A DNA stretch of 64,000 nucleotides from Laguncularia racemosa (taxonomy: Eukaryota; Streptophyta; Magnoliopsida; Myrtales; Combretaceae). Position numbers and translations under genes: made by a program. This document shows, piece by piece, positions 57,855 to 64,000 of the stretch. The stretch is from assembly GCA_037954665.1 (NCBI GenBank), contig JBBMOL010000119.1, positions 2,000,001 through 2,064,000 on the forward strand. The letters run 5' to 3'. The notes under the pieces were generated by a model. That model saw only the letters and a list, made by a program, of their open reading frames with translations. It did no database searches and was not told the origin of the DNA. The first letter of the stretch is position 1. Each line of letters begins with the position of its first letter.

Positions 57855-59880
57855 TGTCGGCTAACGACGGTGTTGATGGTGGTTGTGTTCTCGACCTAGA
57901 TCGGGATGCGAAAGTCCAAGGAGTTGATTAATGGGCTCCAAGGGCAGTGGTCGAAGCCATGGATTAGAGGCTCAAGCGAGTAGAGTAGTGCTTAGAGGAT
58001 CTGATTACGCGTTTCGACGCCATGGTGGTGGACCACAACGGTAACAGGGACGTTGGTAGAGATCGACCAAGGGTAGCAGTCGCTCGTGGCAGTCCTGTCA
58101 ATCAACTTGTAGTCGGAAATCGATGGAATCAATGGCTAGATGAGAGTTCTTATGAGGAAGAGGGTGACTTCCTACAAAGGAGAGGGCAACAACGGAGGAG
58201 AGGCAGTGTTGATGGTGGAAGATACCGTGGGAATGACAACGGGATTGATCAGGAGTATGGTGGTGGATATTGAAGAAACTACCAGGGATACGATTAGGCA
58301 GATGGTGGTGATTTCCATCTCAAGGTAGATATCCCATCGTTTAATGGTAATCTTAATATAGAAGATTTTCTAGATTGGCTTGTAGAAGTCGATAGATTTT
58401 TCAACTATATAGAGATACCCGAGGATAAGAAGGTGAGGTTGGTTGCGTGTAGACTGAAAGGAGGGGTATCTATATGATGGGATTGTTTGCAGAATAGGAG
58501 GTAGAGAGAAGGAAGGTAGCCAGTAAGGACATGGTACCGTATGAAGAACCTGCTGCAAAGGGATTTTCTACCACCCGACTATGAGTAGATTTTCTTCCAG
58601 CAGTATCAACGCTGCCGTTAGGGGCAGAGGAAGGTGCATGAATATACCGCCGAGTTCATGAGATTGGCGGAGAGGAATGATCTGAGGGAGACTAAGGGTC
58701 AGCAAGTAGCGTGATTTGTCGACAGGTAGAAGCCCCAAATTAGAGATAAAATTGGGGTAATGGTATTTAGAACTGTGAACGAGGTAAAGAATTTGGCCCT
58801 TAGAGCCGAGATGACGATTCAAGAACAAAATACTAGGCATGGTGGGAGCAAGAGGAATTATGGATATGATAGTTTAGTAGTAACAACTAGGTGGTTGGTG
58901 AAAGGAATAGAGGAATAGTTGAGAAGCCTGCTGGAGGTATAGAGAAGAAGGAAGATAAGGCTGAAGTGAAGAAGCCTCTTGAAATGAAAGAGACCCCAAG
59001 GCAAAGTAATCTGTATGCTAAGCCAATTTTGGGGAAGTGTTATAGGTGCAATCAACCGAGGCACTGATCCAACGAATGTCTAAATTGACGGACCATAAAT
59101 ATTGTCAAAAGGGAGGAAGAGGAGGAAGTGTGCTGTGAATCAGATGGTGAAGATGAGTATTATGATGAGGTGGAGCCGAGCTATGTGATTAGAAGGATGA
59201 TGCTGACATCGAAGCAGGAAGGTAGTTCGCAATGACACCAATTGTTCCGCACTAGGTGCATAATTGGTGGGAGAGTGTTCAACTTGATTATTGATAGTGG
59301 GAGTTGTGAGAATATAATTGGGAGAGAGGTGGTGAAGTAACTCCACTTGCCAGTAGAGAAACATCTGAACCCTTACACTATAGGGTGGATTAAGGTGGCA
59401 GAGCAGATTGATGTGAAGGAGAGGTGTTAGGTTCCCTTCTCTATAAGCAAATATCAGGATGAAGTCTATTGTGACATCGTTGATATGGATGCTTACCAAT
59501 TGTTATTTGGGCGACCATGGCAGTTTGACGTAGATGCCTAACATGTTGGAAAAGAGAATAAGTATAAGTTGGAGAAAGGGGGTGTGAAATACATATTGCT
59601 GCCTTTGATGGATAAACAACCCAAGACACAAAAGGCGGAAGGAAAATCCTTTCTGACAATCACTTAGTCAGAGAAGGAGATGGTTGAGGACCTGAAAGAA
59701 TCCCAGGTGATGCACGCACTTGTCGTGAAGAATGCTGGAGAGGATGTGAGTAGTGAAGAGGTTCCAGAAGGTGTAAAGGGGGTGTTAGAAGAGTTTAAAG
59801 AGGTAGTGCCAGAAAAGTTGCCAGAGGGGTTACCTCCATTGCGTGACATCCAACACCGTATTGATTTGGTGCTTAGGGTG
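57855..59880 (+). pseudogene. gag-protease part of the deleted element, broken
   Basis: From MSANDGVDGG, the capsid domain (IEDFLDWLVEVDRFFNYIEI at about 58360) and a knuckle (CYRCNQPRH, near 59040) are visible across many stops. The protease has LIIDSGSCENIIGREVV (about 59290) in the same register as its upstream sequence, which shows that gag and pol form one frame in this family. It ends LPEGLPPLRDIQHRIDLV, where the deletion begins. Confidence 0.8.
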
Positions 59881-60258
59881 GTGGCATTTGAGGTGAAAGA
59901 GAGGATTGAGAAAGCTAATGAGAAGTATAAGAAAGCTACAGACAAGCATGGGAGGGAAAAGCTCTTTGAAGTGGAAGATCAGGTGATGGTGTTCTTAAGG
60001 AAAGAATGTTTTCCCGTAGGCACTTATAGTAAATGGCAACCAAAGAAGTATGACCCTTACAAGATTATTGCAAAGATAAATGATAATGCGTATGTGGTCG
60101 GACTTCTTGAAAGCATGAAGATTTCGAAAACCTTCAATGTAGCTGATTTATCTCCATTCTACTTCGATGACGAACCTCTATATCCGGAAGAGAACTCGGG
60201 GTTGAGTTCTTCATTGGTGGGAGAGAATGATGTGGACATCGTAGCTGACACCGGCTGA
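59881..60258 (+). pseudogene. Integrase C-terminal remnant fused to protease region
   Basis: The frame 59680-60258 is open and fuses the protease-side linker to VKERIEKANEKYKKATDKHG and the GPY-like YDPYKIIAKINDNAYVVG region. It stops at 60256, ten codons inside the 3' LTR. It would encode a 192-residue fusion if translated, but there is no sign that it is a gene. Confidence 0.8.
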
Positions 60259-60741
60259 TTGAGAGGTGTCTTTTACAAGGCATGACCGTGTAATGTGTTT
60301 GGAAGCTCTATAGAAATATACACGGTACTAAGGCACAGCCGTGTGTCGAGTCTGGAAGATCCATAGAAACATATACGGCTTTATACACGGCACAAAGGCA
60401 CGACCGTGTGTTGAGTTTTGAAGATTCACAGAAACATACACGGTTTTATACACGGTCGTGTATAAGCCGCATGACCGACGTGCATATATATATTTATTCC
60501 CACATGTACATATATATTTCCTTTTTAACTGTTTTCCTAAGGACTATATACAGTTTCCTAGGTCATTTTAGGGTTATGTTTTATCATATATCTGATTACA
60601 GACATTTAGAGAGAATTTTTTCTGTTTCCTCGATTGTGCACAATTGATAATTTCAAGGAATAAACTAAGATTGTTCTTTGTTTATTTGTGAGGTCTAATC
60701 CTCGAATTGGTCTCGTACTTTATGCTTTCTACGCTGCGTCA
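60228..60741 (+). repeat. 3' LTR (514 bp)
   Basis: The LTR runs TGATGTGGACATCG to CTACGCTGCGTCA. It has the same length as the 5' LTR with clearly more differences than seen between the LTRs of the 39305 element, so the insertion is older. Confidence 0.9.
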
Positions 60742-60746
60742 CTTGT
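60742..60746 (+). repeat. Right target-site duplication CTTGT
   Basis: This is a direct repeat of 57301-57305. Confidence 0.9.
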
Positions 60747-61832
60747 GAATTTCGTGTTGAGTTAACTACTCAAGATTATTGGATCACTTGCTTGATAATT
60801 ATCTACAGAAAGGAATGTAGGTTGATTAGAGGAACGGGGGTCAATAAGGTTTTTTGTGGCTTTTATATCTTAAAACCAAAAAGACTAAACCACCCTCCTT
60901 AAAACACTTTGTTTTTGTTTCGCCCCATCTTTAAAACTTATTTTATTTTATTTTTATTTTTCCAGTATTTTACAATTATCAATGAAACCATTCAACTTGA
61001 TGAAATTGTATTACTCCAAGGAACTCACCAACATTTGGTTCTTAATCAACCTATTTCTAATATGAACCAAATTGGATCAAGTGGATTTTCATACCATCCT
61101 TTTAGTTTTCATCACTCCATTCTCAGAAATGAGGTAATATACAGACGTCCTTTATCTTAGAAATTTAATACAATTCTAAGGTAGCAACCTTACGCTCGGA
61201 ATATTCCTTATATGGGAGGAAGGGGGAGAATTGAGTCCTTTTCACCCATTTGGTTTTTTTGATATAAGTAATTTATTTTTTATTAATAGTTCATTAAGTG
61301 TAACTGGTATTTTGATAGTACTTCTCACATGTGCTTCTCTCCATCTTATAGGCACAAAAAGTGCCAAATTTTTTTATAATTTTTAGGATATAGTTTAATT
61401 GTGCATATCTTGTCATAAGCTATATTCTTCAAATTACTGTTTATAGGTTGATGGAAGAATCTTTGTGAAGGAGGAGAAACAACACAAGCATCCCATGAAG
61501 AAATCGAATCAAAACAAATCGGTGACCAAGAGTCTATGAATCTATACTTGAAGTATCCACACCCAAAAATGGTAAGCGTGAAAGATGCACTATCAGCAAC
61601 TCCATCTCAACCAGGTTCATGCAAATCCTTGGTTCCCAACTCTAAGCAGGGTCTTCATAATGATCACATGAAGACTGAATGTGACAAACTGTCCTTAGTT
61701 TTAATGGGATGCTACTGTTGTTTATTGTATGTCATGGTGTCCGAAGTTCATCCAGTTTGTCCAAGATGCAAGAGTGCTACTTCACTGGGGGACGTTTTGG
61801 ATGGAAGCTATCGCAAATATATAAATGGCTGA

Positions 61833-64000
61833 CATGGCTCCCCCATTTAGTCATGCGTTTTCCTTCTAGTTTTTGAGTTTTTTTTTTTTTTTTACTTAAA
61901 GTGACTTATCTGACCTAAGGTGGCCATGTTCCTTTTTCCCCTCCCTTCTCTTTGTAAGGTTTCAGTCTTTTTTTTTTTTAATAATTTCTATGGTCGTTAT
62001 CGTCATGGTGATTATGAACAACTAAAAGTTTGAGGAAGGGTATATTAAGGTTTATCCTTTGAGGTAGCTTTATATTCCTACCTTATTCAGATTTTTAAAA
62101 ATACAAATTCAAAAGCAGGTTGAGCTCTGCCCAACTTGTAAACTCAAAATGCTTTGCCTGAGTTCAAAATTTAAGCTAGATAGAGACTTCAATAGATATT
62201 CAAACGAGTTCAAGTTTAGAGTGATTGGCCTTGTTTTACTTTAAGAATATAATATTACAAAAATTAAATATCATTATAGTTCTAGTTCATAATCAACTTG
62301 ATTGATCATCTTCACTTAGACATGAAGTAGATGGGAATCATATTAAGCATGGAGTTATTAATGGCTCCAACACTTTTAATGGGTAAAAGTACAATTTTAA
62401 ATATTAACATTTGAGATTTTAACTTATTTTTTCTTCTATTTGAGTTTTTAATATTATTTTAACATTTTACAATTTTTTTTATCAAATCTATAATGTTCTC
62501 CATTCATATGTAATACGTATCAATTTGAATTTGATTTATAATAATTAAATTAACAAGATAATAATATTAAATATATTTATTTGCATAATATAATTAAAAG
62601 TAATATTAAATATATATAATGATATAATATAATAAAAAATATAAAATAATAATTAACATTTATAAAAGAGGTTGAAAAAATTTATGTATATCCTAGCTAT
62701 CTTGATTAACTAGCATAATGCTAATTGGAAGATAATATGTGCCCAAAATGTACAAAAATTTAAAATATTTAATAAAAGTATTATTTTTATAAGGTTTTGA
62801 AAATATAAAATACTTAAATTGAAGAAAAGAAAGATTGGAGGTTCAAATAGAAAAATAAGTAAATGTTAATAATTAAATATTTAACTTTTCCCTTTACTCA
62901 TTCGAGTACTCATGCTCATTCTCCATTTTCATCTTCAAGTTTGTGGGCCTATTTTACTTTGTTTTTCTTTAATTTTAGTATGTTACCCTTTATGAGGGTC
63001 TTTTAATAGAACTTTTGGTGTTTAGGGCCATTAATATCCATCTTTTTAGATTTTTTTATGAGATGTCATGGAAGTTTTTTAATTCTATCAATAAAAAAGA
63101 ATGCTTATTCTCCAAGGGGAAAAGAAAAGAAAAGAAAGCCAAAAATCAAGTTCGAATTAATAATAGGTCAAACTTAGTGATGATGTATGGCGATGGAAGT
63201 AATTGATCTAAGTTAAAGGATGCAATGTATGAATAGTGGAAATCAATTAAGAAATTCAACTAAACAATAATTATATTAGATATATTGAAAATCACCACAA
63301 GATAATAAGAATATTTTAAAAATTAATAACTGAGGACACGAGAAAGTAGTAACCCCACACCCCTAGAAATTTAGATGGCCTTAGACTATATTATAACCCA
63401 TAGGATTTCTTGATTGTTTCATGTCATCATTTTTAGTTTCCTATTCGTAGAGAATTATTTTGTAGTCATTTAATTTAATTTAATTTATATCGAATGGCAA
63501 CCAGTGACGATGAGTAAATGAAAATTTAGCCAGATTGCTCTCTGTCCAATTGGGTGATGGAATTTAATGTGAAGATTTTTTTACTATCCGTCCATATTTT
63601 TTACGGAACCAATTAAGTATTTCATCTTATTATTAGTTTACATATTAGTATTAGTGATCGATCAATGTTAGAGATTTAGTATATATAAATTAAAGGTGAG
63701 ATATTTTATTAAAATATTGGACGGGATGTAGAATATCTTGTAATGTGAATATGATAATAATGGGGATTATTATTATTATTATTTTTTGGATAGAAAATCT
63801 TTAGGATTTCGAAATTACACGCACAAGGAAAATTGAGTGCAAGAAATGTCAAGAAAAGACTAAGAAATGCTGAAGCAAAGCTAATGATCCAATGAGATAT
63901 AAGTTTCTATGAGACATTTGTTTGATCTTTGTTCGACCGAAATCCCACTTTAGTCGAACAAAATCGTTAATATGGATTGTGGTTATTCCTGCTAGGCTGA
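61833..64000. other. 3' flank of GIR-like copy 3 and AT-rich intergenic DNA
   Basis: 61860-62250 resembles 23580-23920 after the intact gene. After about 62260 the sequence is unmatched and AT-rich. Short frames such as 63015-63206 show no recognisable domain. No gene or element could be supported to the end of the window. Confidence 0.55.

Larger units (their letters stand above)
57306..60741 (+). mobile_element. Internally deleted Ty3/gypsy element related to the 5.7-kb one
   Basis: The element is 3436 bp with two LTRs of exactly 514 bp and a perfect CTTGT target duplication. Gag and protease parts match the element at 39305 in order, and then the sequence jumps near 59868-59882 directly from the start of the reverse-transcriptase linker to the integrase C-terminus. 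Nearly all of reverse transcriptase and RNase H, and most of integrase, are missing (about 2.2 kb by comparison). It is non-autonomous. Confidence 0.9.
54908..60974. mobile_element. Solo-LTR-like insertion in GIR-like copy 3, split by a nested element
   Basis: The inserted DNA starts TGTAATGTCATGG and ends TTTTACA, with TG..CA termini. It is flanked by ATTAG (54903-54907) and ATTAT (60975-60979), a 5-bp target duplication with one change. The uninterrupted gene copy has ATTAT at this place. Without the nested 57306-60741 element and its duplication it is about 2.6 kb and non-coding, as expected of a solo LTR. A GC-richer part lies at 55230-55680, and (TA)n at 55846-55871. The family is unknown. 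Confidence 0.7.
54852..61832 (+). pseudogene. GIR-like gene copy 3, split by a 6-kb insertion
   Basis: Exon 1 starts at ATG 54852 (MASLSSDNVVDC) and is interrupted after about 54907. It resumes at 60975 with the INETIQLDEIVLLQG segment and ends at a GAG|GTAATA donor (61134). Exon 2 begins after TTATAG at 61447 (VDGRIFVKEEKQ). An 11-base net insertion relative to copy 1 then shifts the frame and gives a TGA at 61537. The remaining zinc-ribbon end (LVLMGCYCCLLYVMVSEVHP, then CPRCKSATSL) is open in the new frame to 61832. It is broken twice over, although its C-terminal module is well kept. Unless an alternative splice bypasses the shift, it is a pseudogene. Confidence 0.85.

Noticed and set aside
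63015..63206. A 63-codon frame near the window end
   Set aside because: There is no domain, no homologous copy and no splice context; this length is expected by chance.

Overview
This window is plant nuclear DNA, most likely from a dicot or other non-grass angiosperm. It is AT-rich, its genes are split by long introns with GT-AG borders, and it is crowded with LTR retrotransposons, LINE fragments and an endogenous pararetrovirus. The species cannot be named from the sequence alone. No bacterial genes, rRNA, tRNA or CRISPR array was seen.

Layout. Positions 1-10566 hold the 3' part (six exons) of a chloroplast-type pentatricopeptide-repeat gene that looks like PPR4 (Arabidopsis At5g04810 / maize PPR4). 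Its introns carry three 5'-truncated LINE ends and an inverted-repeat element. Positions 12924-21407 are a decayed endogenous pararetrovirus of florendovirus type, with one polyprotein ORF (movement protein, capsid/zinc knuckle, protease, reverse transcriptase, RNase H), a second ORF of unknown function, a primer-binding site, a promoter region and a short terminal redundancy. It sits between dinucleotide repeats. Positions 22800-23532 hold a small two-exon gene whose C-terminus matches GL2-INTERACTING REPRESSOR (GIR1/2)-type proteins. Positions 26034-35174 are an old, full-length Del/Tekay-type Ty3/gypsy element with intact 5-bp target duplications.

From about 35.3 kb onward the window is an array of diverged copies of the first part. 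It holds a broken copy of the last PPR exon (38843-39269), its downstream flank (45005-47430), and two broken copies of the GIR-like gene (48325-48534, and 54852-61832). Into these copies were inserted a nearly intact 5.7-kb Ty3/gypsy element (39305-45004), a chimeric fragment of the Del-type element (49163-50893), and a solo-LTR-like insertion (54908-60974). The last of these is itself split by an internally deleted Ty3/gypsy element (57306-60741).

Reading the history: a PPR4-GIR-like segment was duplicated, the copies decayed, and LTR elements of several ages landed in them. Only two genes look functional: the PPR4-like gene, whose visible reading frame is open, and the first GIR-like gene at 22800-23532. 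The least described item is the second ORF of the pararetrovirus. The best-supported structural observations are four exact or near-exact target-site duplications, a nested insertion inside a gene-copy exon, and shared lesions between two copies of the viral protease segment.
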